From Haplomitrium mnioides (taxonomy: Eukaryota; Marchantiophyta; Haplomitriopsida; Calobryales): 63,925 nucleotides of DNA. A program made the position numbers and the translations under genes. The stretch is from the NCBI GenBank assembly GCA_049999725.1, contig JBNGIS010035189.1, forward strand, positions 1 to 63,925, in the 5' to 3' direction. The notes beneath the pieces are model-generated. The model was not told where the DNA came from. It searched no databases and worked only from the letters and a program-made list of their open reading frames with translations. Of the stretch, positions 54,172 to 63,925 are shown one piece after another; within the stretch, counting starts at the first letter, position 1; every line of letters begins with the position of its first letter.

Positions 54172-55975
54172 ATGCGTGAAATTTTCGAAGAGGACAAAAA
54201 GAGACAAAGAAAAGAGAGAGAAGTAAGATTGGAGAGATATGAGGAGTCTAAATTAAAGTCTAAAGAAGTTATAGCTGTTGGTAGTGGAAAGGAACCTACA
54301 GAGGGGGGAGCTCAACCTTCTAGGCCTCAATCGCCATTAGCTCAGTTTCAATGGACTGATATCACTACTCTTGGAGGCATTATTGGGTTAACATCATTCC
54401 CAAGATTAAATTTACCTTCTTCTACCTCTACTACTACTTCTTCTTCTTCTAGGAATTCAGCCTCACCTACTAGTATTTAAGGTAGTGGAGCTTCACAACC
54501 GAGTGCTATTTTGAGAACAAGGGTGACACTTGTGACTCTATTTCCTTCAGTATCAGCTATGGCTCAACAAGATCTTGTGGGGGGGAGGGGTGGTTATCGA
54601 ACAAAGCTGAAATACCAGATCTTCAAGAGGATATCGAAAGATGATGTGGACACATGGGTGAAAATATTTGAAGGCATTAGCAGAGCTAACCAGGAAGATT
54701 CAGATGCAGATTGGCTAAGACTGGTGGATGCTCTGTTTTCGGGAAAAGCAAGAGAATGGTACGATAATTTGATAGTGGTTTTTGCTACGTGGGCAAATCT
54801 TAGAACAACCCTTGTGACAAAGTTGAGAGGGGCAACATATTCAACAAGGATCTTGACTAAGCTGACCTTGATCAAGAAAAAGAAAAAGAAAGCAATTAGA
54901 AATTACTCTCAGAGATTCAAGACAATGCAACAAAAGCTGGGCATTGTGAATAGCCCTATGGTGGACTTGGGATGGTATCTGAAGGGCTTGTCAAAGAAGG
55001 AAGGACGATATGTAAGACATTCAAGGGATACTACTTTAGAAGAAGCTATTAGAGCCCTAGAGACATACGAAATTGCAGAACTGGGGGAAAAGCTGAAAGA
55101 TTCTCAATCCAACAACAGCAAAGAGAAAAGTAAGAAAAAGAAAAAGAAGGGTAAGAAAAAGAAAAGTAAGAAGTGTAAGAAAGTGCAAGAGAGCACTAGT
55201 TCAGATTCAAAAGAGGAATCAAGTTTATCTGAAGAGGAGGAATCGTCATCTTCTTTAGACTCATAGGACGAGAGGAAGAAAGCAAGAGTTAAGAAAGGAG
55301 AGTATCGATTGGGTAAGAAGGACATGAACGAGTTAACAAAGAAAATGGAGCAAATAGTCATCAAGCAAGCTGCCAGCTCTAGGAAAAGAAGGTCCACTAC
55401 TCCTTTTAGAAATAATGTTTGGTGTACCCGATGTAAGAGAGAGGGTCACATGGAGCAAGAATGTAAGTATCCTCCACCTACTGTAATGTATGTACAAGCG
55501 CCTTATTGGGTTGAGGTAGAACCTCAAATGATGGATCTTGTTAGTGCAGTACCCTGTGTATGTAGTAGCCTAGGGTAGAGGAAGACCAATGGAGAGGGTA
55601 CAGTATCAACAGATGTCGAGAACATCATATGTTCCAACAATTCAGCCAACTATGGTGCCAGGGACGGCACCAGGAACTCAATTAGTACCCGTACAGGTAG
55701 GTAGGAGATTTACAGTGTGTTATAACTGTGGAGCACCTGATCATTACACTAATACTTGTCTTAATGCAAGGAAGCCACTAGGCTATGTACCGTTTTGTAG
55801 GAATTGTAAGAAATCTAGACACACAGAAGCAGAATGTCCAGCCCCTCATGCGACAAAGATGATGGTAAAATATGCAGAGCCACCAGCACTTGAACCAGAG
55901 GTGAGGATGCTAGTGGAGGAACCAGTAATGGAGATTCCTTTGTTCAGAGTGAAAACTAGAAGTAAGTGGAGATTC
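54172..55975 (+). pseudogene. Copy 1 gag remnant with three CCHC knuckles
   Basis: Charged N-terminus, a Ser/Thr-rich part, then a gag core (YQIFKRISKDDVDTWVKIFE, ADWLRLVDALFSGKAREWYD), a Lys/Ser-rich low-complexity segment (55120-55270) and knuckles CTRCKREGHMEQEC (about 55424), CYNCGAPDHYTNTC (about 55719) and CRNCKKSRHTEAEC (about 55798). The frame breaks at 54478, 55264 (TAG after SLDS) and 55576. Three knuckles are more than the usual one or two. Confidence 0.82.
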
Positions 55976-56850
55976 AAATAAAAGGATGTAATGTGACAAA
56001 TGTACCAATTGATGGTGGATCAGGGAAGAATATTATGGTGCTGGAAACCATGGAAGCACTGGGATTCAATCACCTAGACAAAACATCTCAAGTGTTGAGA
56101 CTGGCAGATCAGAGAAGATTGATTCCTAAAGAAGTGTTGAGAGGAGTTAAGACTGTGATTGGAAGGAGAGAGTTTGTTTTGGATTATATAGTCATAAACC
56201 TTGAATCAAAATCAACATACCCTGTGTTATTGGGACAACCTTGGCTGTATCAAGCCAAAGTAGTAGAAGATTGGGGAAAGAGAGAGAGATCCGGTTTGGA
56301 ACTAAACCTAAGGCAAAATTATCTTGGGGAGAACCTCCATATCAAGGAGAAACTTAGACAGTAAAAGAGTATACCTCAGACCAGTCAGTAAAGTATGACG
56401 GATCTATATCGGAGTCAAAAGAGGAAGCTGATCAGAATCCAGAATTGTGGTTACAAGAGGACGATACACCAATTTCTCACTTAGCTGAAGAGTATTGTGA
56501 GGAACTGGGTGTCTGTAATCCCACTTTTCTTGGTTGGACTGATGAAGAATTTATTAAGTGGAGTTTATGCAATGATGAAAAAGGAGGCGACTTAGACATG
56601 TTCGCGTTATTTGCAAGTGAATGAGAGAAAGTGCCTGAGCTGATTATGGAGCAGATCATGACATATAATGTGGTAGGAGAACAACAATATGGTGCTATCC
56701 AATTGAGTTCTAAGGATACTGAAAAGATGTTATTTCTATGTAATGAATTGGATGAGGAAGAGAGACAAGTGTATAAAGCTCTCTTGATAGAGTTTCAAGA
56801 TGTGTTTGTCTGGTCTTATAAGGATTTAAAGGAAATACCTGCTTAAATCT
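55966..56850 (+). pseudogene. Copy 1 protease and linker
   Basis: VTNVPIDGGSGKNIMVLETM is a protease site with D-G-G-S, as in Athila/Tat elements. LIPKEVLRGVKTVIG, YPVLLGQPWLYQAKV and the following linker with acidic stretches lead into the reverse transcriptase at 56928. Confidence 0.8.
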
Positions 56851-56859
56851 GTGAGGATA

Positions 56860-57131
56860 GAATTTATTTGGAGGAGGGAGTCGTGCCTGTTAGATAGAGG
56901 CAGTATCGCCTGAATCCCAAATATTCATTGCTAGTGAAGGAAGAGTTGGATAAACTATTGGCTGCAAACTTTATTTATGTAGTACTCTATAGTGAATGGG
57001 TGTCGCCAATAGTGATAGTCATGAAGAAAAATAGAAAAATTAGAGTGTGCCATGATTTCAGGAAATTAAATCAGGCCACTAAAAAGGATTTTTATCCTTT
57101 ACCATTTAATGACACTATCTTATCCTCTGTC
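56860..57131 (+). pseudogene. Copy 1 reverse transcriptase start
   Basis: EELDKLLAANFIYVVLYSEW, WVSPIVIVMKKNRKIRVCHD and FRKLNQATKKDFYPLPFNDT give reverse transcriptase block 1, cut at the junction. TAG at 56895-56897 faces CAG in copy 2 (57127-57129 on the minus strand). Confidence 0.85.
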
Positions 57132-57360
57132 TAACAAGCATGGCTCCCTCCTCTAAATAAATTCTATGCTCATAGAATTCAGCAAATATTTCCTTTAAAT
57201 CTTTATAAGACCAGGCAAACACATCTTTAAACTCTATCAAGAGAGCTTTATACACTTGTCTCTCTTCCTCATCCAGTTCATTACATAGAAATAATATATT
57301 TTCAGGATCCTTAGAATTCAATTGGATAGCACCATATTGTTGTTCTCCTATCACATTATA
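57124..57360 (-). pseudogene. Copy 2 linker fragment up to the junction
   Basis: MIGEQQYGAIQLNSKD, VYKALLIEFKDVFAWSYKDL and FYEHRIYLEEGAMLVRQR correspond to copy 1 at 56670-56900. The sequence leaves the element after the Arg codon at the junction. Confidence 0.8.
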
Positions 57361-57369
57361 TGTCGTGAT

Positions 57370-58326
57370 CTACTCCATAATCAGCTCAGGCACTTTCTCT
57401 CCTTCACCTGCAAATAACGCGAGCATGTCTAATTTGCCTCCTTTTTCATCACTACATAAACTCCACTTAATAAATTCTTCATCAGTCCAACCAGGAAAAG
57501 TGGGATTACAAACACCCAGTTCCTCACAATACTCTTCAGCTAAGTGAGCAATTGGTGTATCGTCCTCTTGTAGCCACAATTCTGGATTCTGATTAGCTTC
57601 CTCTTCTGACTCTGATATAGACCCGTCATACTCTACCGACTGGTCTGAGGTATACTCTTCTACTGTCTGAGTTTCTCCTTGATATGAAGGTTCTCCCCAT
57701 GATAGCTTTGCCTTGGGTTTAGTTCCAAACCGGATCTCTCTCTTTCCCCAATCTTCTACTACTTTGGCTTGATATAGCCAAGGACGTCCCAATAACACAA
57801 GGTATGTTGATTTTGATTCAGGGTTTATGAGTGTATAATCTAAAACAAACTCACTCACTCCAATCACAGTCTTAACTCCTCTCAACACTCCTTCAGGAAT
57901 CAGTCTTCTCTGATATGCCAGTCTCAACACTTGAGGTGTTTTGTCTAGGTGACTGAATCCCAGTGCTTCCTTGGTTTCCAACACCATAATATTTTTCCTT
58001 GATCCACCATCAATTGGTACATTTGTCACGTTACATCTTTTTATTTGAATCTCCACTTTTGGAACTCCATATTCTTGCAGCTCCTCTTGAACAGCTCTTG
58101 TTGGCAAAAACGACACAGGAACTAATTTCTTACAATTCCCACATAACGGTACATAGCCTACTGGCTTCCTTGCATGAGGACATGCATTAGCGTAATGATC
58201 AGGTGCTCCACAGTTATAACACGTTGTAAATCTCCTACTTGCCTGTACTGGTACTAATTGAGTTCCTGGTGTCGCCATTGGCACCATAGTTGGCTCAATT
58301 GCTGGAACATATGATGTTCCCGGCAT
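57370..58326 (-). pseudogene. Copy 2 gag end, protease and linker (318-codon open frame)
   Basis: Longer open than in copy 1. Holds CYNCGAPDHYANAC, a third knuckle that has lost its end (CGNCKKLVPVS), VTNVPIDGGSRKNIMVLETK (protease site), YLVLLGRPWLYQAKV and an acidic linker. Copy 1 has breaks where this copy reads through. Confidence 0.85.
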
Positions 58327-58335
58327 CTGTTGATA

Positions 58336-59397
58336 CTATACCCTCTCCATTGGTCTTCCTTTGCCCTGGGCTACTACATACACAAGGTATTGCACTAACC
58401 TAGGATCCATCATTTGAGGTTCTTCCTCAACCCAATAAGGCGCTTGTACATACATTATGGTAGGTGGAGGATACTTACATTCTTGCTCCATGTGACCTTC
58501 TCTCTTACATCGAGTACACCAAACATTATTTCTGAAAGGAGTAGTGGACCTTCTTTTCCTAGAGCTGGTAGCTTGCTTGATGAGCATTTGCTCCATTTTC
58601 TTCATTAACTTGTTCATGTCCTTCTTACCCAATCGATACTCTCCTTTCTTAACTCTTGCTTTCTTCCTCTCGTCCTTTGAGTTTGAAGAAGATGACGATT
58701 CCTCTTTTGAATCTGAACTAGTGCTCTCTTGCACTTTCTTACACTTCTTACTTTTCTTTTTCTTACCCTTCTTTTTCATTTTCTTACTTTCCTCTTCGTT
58801 GTTGCTGGATTAAGAATCTTTCAGCTTTTCCTCCAGTTTTGCAGTTTCGTATATCTCTAAAGCTCTAATAGCTTCCTCCAAAGTACTAGCCCTTGATTTT
58901 CTTACATACCGTCCTTCCTTCTTTGACAAGCCCTTGAAATACCATTCCAAGTCCACCATAGGGCTATTCACAATGCCCAGCTTCTGCTGCATTGTATTGA
59001 ATCTCTGAGAGTAATTCCTAATTGATTCCTTTTTCTTTTCCTTGATCGAGGTCAGCTTGGTCAAGATCCTCGTTGAATATGCTGCCCCTCTAAACTCTAT
59101 CACAATGGCTGTCCTCAGATCTGCTCACGTAGGAAAAACCACTCTCAAATTATCATACCATTCTCTTGCTTTTCTTGAAAATAGAGCATCCACAAGTCTT
59201 AGCCGGTCTGCATCTGAATTTTCCTGGTTAGCTCTGCTAATGCCTTCAAATCTTTTCACCCATGTGTCCACATTGTCTTTTGATCTCCCCTTGAAGATCT
59301 GGTATTTCAACTTTGTTCGATAACCCCCCACAGGAGCTTGTTGAGCCATAGCTGATACTGAAGGAAACAGAGTCACAGGTGTCACCCCTATTCTCAA
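58336..59397 (-). pseudogene. Copy 2 gag remnant
   Basis: Three pieces: gag core (59125-59397, 58810-59103) and the Lys/Ser-rich segment with knuckle CTRCKREGHMEQEC (58336-58779). Alignment with copy 1 is direct. Breaks differ between the copies. Confidence 0.8.
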
Positions 59398-59939
59398 AAC
59401 AACACTTGGTTGTGAAGCTCCACTACCTTAAATACTAGTAGGTGTGGCTGAATTCCTAGAAGAAGAAGAAGAAGAAGTAGTAGAGGTAGAAGAAGGTAAA
59501 TTTAATTTTTGGGAATGATGTTAACCCAATAATACCTCCAGGAGTAGTGATATCAGTCCACTAAAACTGAGCTAATGGCAATTGAGGCCTAGAAGGTTGA
59601 GCTCCCCCCTCTATAGGTTCCTTTCCGCTACCAACAGCTATAACTTCTCTAGACTTCAATTTAGACTCCTCTCGTCTCTCTAGTCTTACTTCTCTCTCTT
59701 TTCTTTGTCTCTCATTGTCCTCTTCTGAAATTTCATGCATTCACATCTTCCTTGCTTATCACCACAAAGAAAGTTCTTCTTCTATGAATTTCTTCACACA
59801 GAAAAGAAACAAAATACAAAACAAAAAAAAACTACCACAACAAAATGTTAAGAATAGAATTTAATAGTGGCGAGTAAAACAAGTTCCCAACATTACTGAT
59901 AACACTATACACAATTTTAAAAGAAAACACTAGAAATTA

Positions 59940-59959
59940 GATCCCCGACAATGGCGCCA
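59940..59959 (-). promoter_or_regulatory. Primer-binding site of copy 2 (tRNA-Asp type)
   Basis: Minus strand TGGCGCCATTGTCGGGGATC, two mismatches to the expected plant tRNA-Asp complement. Confidence 0.85.
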
Positions 59960-59969
59960 AGAAATCACA

Positions 59970-62900
59970 TGTCGTAGCACAGCAGTGGCACTCCAGCCCC
60001 GAAAAGTGCAACCAAAGATCGAACCACGCAAGATCTATATAGAAATCTGCTCTTAAATCATTTTTACTGACTTTCCAGTTTCTTTAAAGAGCTCTAAAAC
60101 TGCACTCTATCAGTTCAGAGATAGACCACTCTCCTTCTCTAGGTCTGACAACCCTCTCTCCACAAAACCACACACACAAACGCTTCTAATTGCTCAACAT
60201 ACTAGAACAGTAGCCAAGAATTACACAAATTGCATGATTGACATCTCTAGGATAAGAAAACTGATGTACAAGCTAATTTTAAACTTGAGGTGTATCAAAG
60301 ATGTCCCAAGCAACCAGTTACCCAACTTGCTTGAAACTCTCAAACCAACACTCCAGTGCCTACCTTCATTACACCACTTCACTTTCTTCAAACTGGATAC
60401 TCAAGCCACTCCAACCCAATATACCCCATAGCTTGATGCTGAGAACTCAGATATGGAATGATCCTCTTGATCTCACATCCAACTGTTGTTCCTCCAACCA
60501 CCCACTACTCTGTTTGTTTGTGAAATGCCCACCTATTCTACAGGCACATACAATCATGAGCAAAACTTGCTCTACTGCAACCCACCAACCAACATCCACT
60601 AATTGGAGAATCACATAAGGTTCTCTCCTTAAAATTTAACACATTAACACACACACAGAACAGAAGAGAAGTCAAAGCAGACTTGACTTGCCACTAAATC
60701 TCCCACAAATTACAATGTGGAACTCAGTACCAAGAGCCACCAGCAGAATACACTCACGTACCCCTTGACATGCACTTATCTAATGCAATCTGTCTGATTT
60801 CTTCAATTGAAAACCTACAGAACATTCACCCACAAAATCTGACTTCAACTCTTTGTTCCTTCTTCATACTGCTCCTTCTCAATATGCAATTAACAAGAGC
60901 AAGGGACCTCACAGACAAGAATCTCATGAATTTTACTTGAAGCACCAATGTACAATGAGACAACCAGCAGAACAGGAACTCGCCATCAAGCTTGTACCCC
61001 CTATCCTGCTCAACTAATAAGTAACTGTCATAACAGTTCAAAACAAAACTAGCTTCCTTCTTTTCTAAACTAACTTTTTCTCACTAAACTTCCAATAAGA
61101 ACTATCAAGTCATAGTTCGTTCTTAAGTTAAATAGCTAGCTTTCACTAATTCACATTAACTCTGCTCACCATAGGAACTAACTACTAACAATTATTCTTA
61201 TGCTAATTTTTGAACTTTCACTAACTCTTAATTTTCTAATTTTTAATTTTTGAACTTCTTAGATTCCACCGAGCATCTCTTTCAACCTTTTGAACTTTCG
61301 ACTCGACTTTCACAATCAACACCGAAACTGCAATAAGTCGTTGCTTTGCCCTTCAAACTTTGCTTCATAGTTGTTCTTTCACAACATTCCTCACTCAACG
61401 CAAAATGCTGAAAAGTCATCTTTTCACTAGTCACTACTTCACTTATCACTGTTTCGCCTTCCCAATTCGTAGCTTACGATCTGTCGGACACCTCGGAACG
61501 GATCCCACTTTGTAACTCCACTCGGAACCCTTTTAACCGAGGCTCCCCACAACGGATACCCACACAGACATCTTACGGATCCCACAAATTCCCACTTTGG
61601 ACTCACTTCAGATCCCCTTTAACTGGGGTACCCCACATCATATGACTCGGTTCCGATCCGTCTTTCAGATCCCTTGGACTTTTCTTCCTTTGTTTTCAAA
61701 TCATTCCGTTCCTTTTAAAAATTAATACCATCGGATTGAAACGATCTTCACATAGCAAAATTTCATCAATGATCACTTCCCTTGCTGGTCTGATTGATTT
61801 ATGCTCAATTTCCTTTCCTGCTCATAAACTTTCCTCATCAAGCTCTCGTGTGCAGGCTTCATTGCAACTCTCGATCGTTGCACAGAGCGGATTGATTCTT
61901 CCTTCAGTTTGATTCCTCACAGGTATCTTCATCCTTTCTTCAGATTTTCACAACCAGCTGGTTCCTCATGCAGCCTCACAGATCAATGCTCATTCAGGCC
62001 AATTCTTCACAGAGAATTTGCTTCTCATTCAATCAATTGTCACATTAGGTACCTTCTGATTCCAAAAGGGACTTCTCTCTCTTCTTAGTTGGGTGACTCA
62101 CCGCAGAACCTTGTGTTTAGATTTTGCACAACTTCCTCTTCCATACTAGGGCTTCACGCATAGCATACACCTTTGTAAGTCGTTTGTTGCCATTGGGCGA
62201 TTCTTCACATTTCGCAAGAGGCTTCACAGATCATTCGTCACATCAGGAAATTCTTTTCTTGTCGATTGTTTGTAAGGGATCGTCAGTCGCATGGTGTTTA
62301 TCTTTTTTTTGAAACACTTCCTCGTAATATTTCCTTCACACCCAATTACTCGCAAGGCAATTTGCACATTGATTGCTCATAGGAAATCCACTCACATGTG
62401 ATTCTTCATAACTGATTCTTCGTAGCGATTCCTTTTTACATATCACAGGTGGATTCCTCCTCCAGCTTAATTTCTCGCAAATCTATGGCTCGTAGCATCA
62501 TTTCGAGACCCTCGATTGTAGCAAGAGAATTCATCACTCCAAACATTCTGAATCCTTCTCTACAGGGCAATTCAATTCCTTTGTTGATTGATTCTTTACA
62601 TAAACTTTCTTCACCACAAATTCCTCGTTAGTAGCATAGTTGCCACATTTTGATCGTTCTTTGCGGATTGCCTCTTCCTTTGCACAACATTTCAGCATTG
62701 GGCTTCATCACATGTGATCAATTTCCTTTTCTGGACTATATTGCTATTCAATTCCCTTCCGTCCATGGCATTTTCCCCACCAAAGCACTCGCATCATACC
62801 TTCGCACAACAACCGATTATCACCGCCTTTGATTGATTCTCCTTCCTCACATCTGAACAATTGCCACAAATCTCTTCTATGCAAAAATCTCCTCCACATT

Positions 62901-63415
62901 TCAATTCACAGAGGTACTTCTTCTCAAGTTCATTCTAAATATTCCATAAGTGCTTCCCAATAACTTAGAAGTAATATATAATGATTCAACAATCTCCTCC
63001 TTTCGAAAGGCAGCCCCACATTGGTGTAAGGCCACCGCTTCTTCTTGCCCCTGGACGGACCTAGTTTAGGGCATCGGCATCTGTCATTCCATATACTTCA
63101 ACTGGCTTCTAGGCAAGCTGTCCACCAACAAACACTAGATAGAAATAGATAGGAGTACCTAGCCCTCTGAGTCAACACATAGATTAGTTTTCCAAATTTT
63201 TTTTTCTTCTTCTCTGAAAAAGAAATCAACTTCCCCATCACTTAGCCTTCTCTCTTTGGCCAATTACATCCAAAATTTCCTCTTATCCTTAAGTTTTTAC
63301 AACTTTACACTTGTTATACACAAAATTGAAGCTTTACCATTTCCTTCTTACTCCACCACGTAGAAAAGAACTCCTTCAAGCTATTCTTGACCTTCTGTCA
63401 AGAACTATGCTCTCA
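59970..63415 (-). repeat. LTR of copy 2 (about 3.45 kb)
   Basis: Minus strand begins TGAGAGCATAG and ends GCTACGACA. It carries the shared ~80-bp block at 63002-63075 with AATATATAATG about 30 bp to its left. Confidence 0.75.
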
Positions 63416-63595
63416 AAACGCCAAAGGTTTTAAGTTATACATCACAGTTCTTAAAAGAAAAACAAAAGTAGTCAATTTGGGCAGATGTTTTAGCAATACA
63501 ATAACCTTAAACTCTTCTAGTAAGCACTAAAGTTGGAAACAACATACTTATATTTTGGATAAGAAAATATTTTACAAAGAAAATGAAAATATTAA
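63416..63595. other. Short AT-rich spacer
   Basis: Nothing recognised between copy 2 and the next LTR-A. Confidence 0.4.
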
Positions 63596-63925
63596 TGTCA
63601 TCCCCCTCCTTCTGGTCTTATCCTCCGAACACCGCTCTTCGGAAGGAAAAGGCTGACTTTTACGGGTTTCAGGTTCTTTTATGAGATGGCCCCGCTGTAA
63701 GTTATCAATTTCAGGTCTTAAGGATGTTCCTCCTTACCTTACTTACCTTTCTCCTCGTTCAATTCTCTATTCACACATTCATCCACAACTCAACAGCTTT
63801 TCTGATCAAATTCCGAAGTGGATTTCAGTGATCCTAAGTAGGATCCAGACTCAAAGTTTTACAATGCAGGATCAAGTCCTAATATCTGAATTATACAGGG
63901 GATCTGTCCCCCTTACCCTCTGAAT
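63596..63925 (-). mobile_element. LTR-A copy iv, partial (runs off the window)
   Basis: Starts TGTCATCCCCCTCC and matches the first ~330 bp of copy iii, including TTATGAGATGGCCCCGCTG and GTGGATTTCAGTGATCC. Continues past the end of the window. Confidence 0.85.

Larger units (their letters stand above)
50466..57131 (+). mobile_element. Long-LTR gypsy copy 1 (Athila/Tat-like), truncated in reverse transcriptase
   Basis: LTR 50466-53942 (about 3.48 kb), tRNA-Asp-type primer site at 53953, then gag, three zinc knuckles, protease and the start of reverse transcriptase up to 57131, where it is fused tail-to-tail (3' side to 3' side) with copy 2. The polymerase body, integrase and 3' LTR are missing. 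The very long LTR and tRNA-Asp primer are typical of the Athila/Tat group; this classification is inferred. Confidence 0.85.
57115..63415 (-). mobile_element. Long-LTR gypsy copy 2, inverted relative to copy 1
   Basis: Mirror image of copy 1: LTR 59970-63415, primer site at 59940-59959, gag and protease on the minus strand, ending at 57124 in the linker just before reverse transcriptase. Coding identity to copy 1 is about 90-92% in the parts I compared, so it is a different family member rather than a recent copy. Confidence 0.85.

Noticed and set aside
57115-57134. The inverted repeat as a pure assembly palindrome of one element
   Set aside because: The arms differ by roughly 8-10% with distinct breaks and a different microsatellite length, so two separate copies are present, although the junction itself still needs read support.
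1-63925. tRNA, rRNA or other structured RNA genes
   Set aside because: No tRNA A/B boxes with a cloverleaf, no rRNA sequence; the tRNA-like matches are retrotransposon primer-binding sites.

Overview
This is a nuclear window from a land plant with a repeat-rich genome. The evidence is a plant-type eRF1 gene, a plant-specific DUF538 gene, LTR retrotransposons of plant copia and gypsy types (tRNA-iMet and tRNA-Asp primer sites), an L1-type LINE, and introns and poly(A) signals. I cannot place it more finely. Most of the sequence is nested retrotransposon; only about 4 kb (39.7-43.6 kb) looks like a functional gene island. Four runs of N (581-680, 5980-6079, 18587-18986, 44096-44105) are assembly gaps.

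Layout. 0.7-8.4 kb: a decayed, intron-bearing gene encoding a ParB/sulfiredoxin-like domain followed by a beta-class (motif order IV-X-I) DNA N4/N6 methyltransferase. Its first two introns hold 24-bp tandem repeats with a palindromic core, and a 4-kb solo LTR (family LTR-A, copy i) lies in the second array. 8.4-11.7 kb: non-coding, with two related degenerate arrays. 11.8-15.7 kb: a gag-less gypsy element (gypsy-1) with both LTRs and a target duplication. 16.1-39.0 kb: one old copia element (copia B) split by LTR-A copy ii (itself hit by a 5'-truncated LINE), a gypsy-1-family solo LTR, LTR-A copy iii and a young, nearly intact copia (copia C). 39.7-41.0 kb: eRF1 with an altered NIKS motif. 42.3-42.7 kb: DUF538. 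43.9-49.4 kb: a 52-bp tandem repeat, a gypsy-1-family LTR and a second decayed gypsy (gypsy-2). 50.5-63.4 kb: two diverged long-LTR gypsy elements (Athila/Tat-like by their tRNA-Asp primer site) fused as a large inverted repeat at about 57.12 kb. From 63.6 kb: the start of a fourth LTR-A.

Most notable points: the plant ParB-methyltransferase relic with palindromic arrays in its introns; the many premature TAG stops where Gln is expected, which fits C-to-T decay at CHG sites in silenced DNA; and an otherwise intact eRF1 that reads NIKN instead of NIKS. All assignments are by eye from translated motifs and pairwise comparison within the window; no database search was possible.
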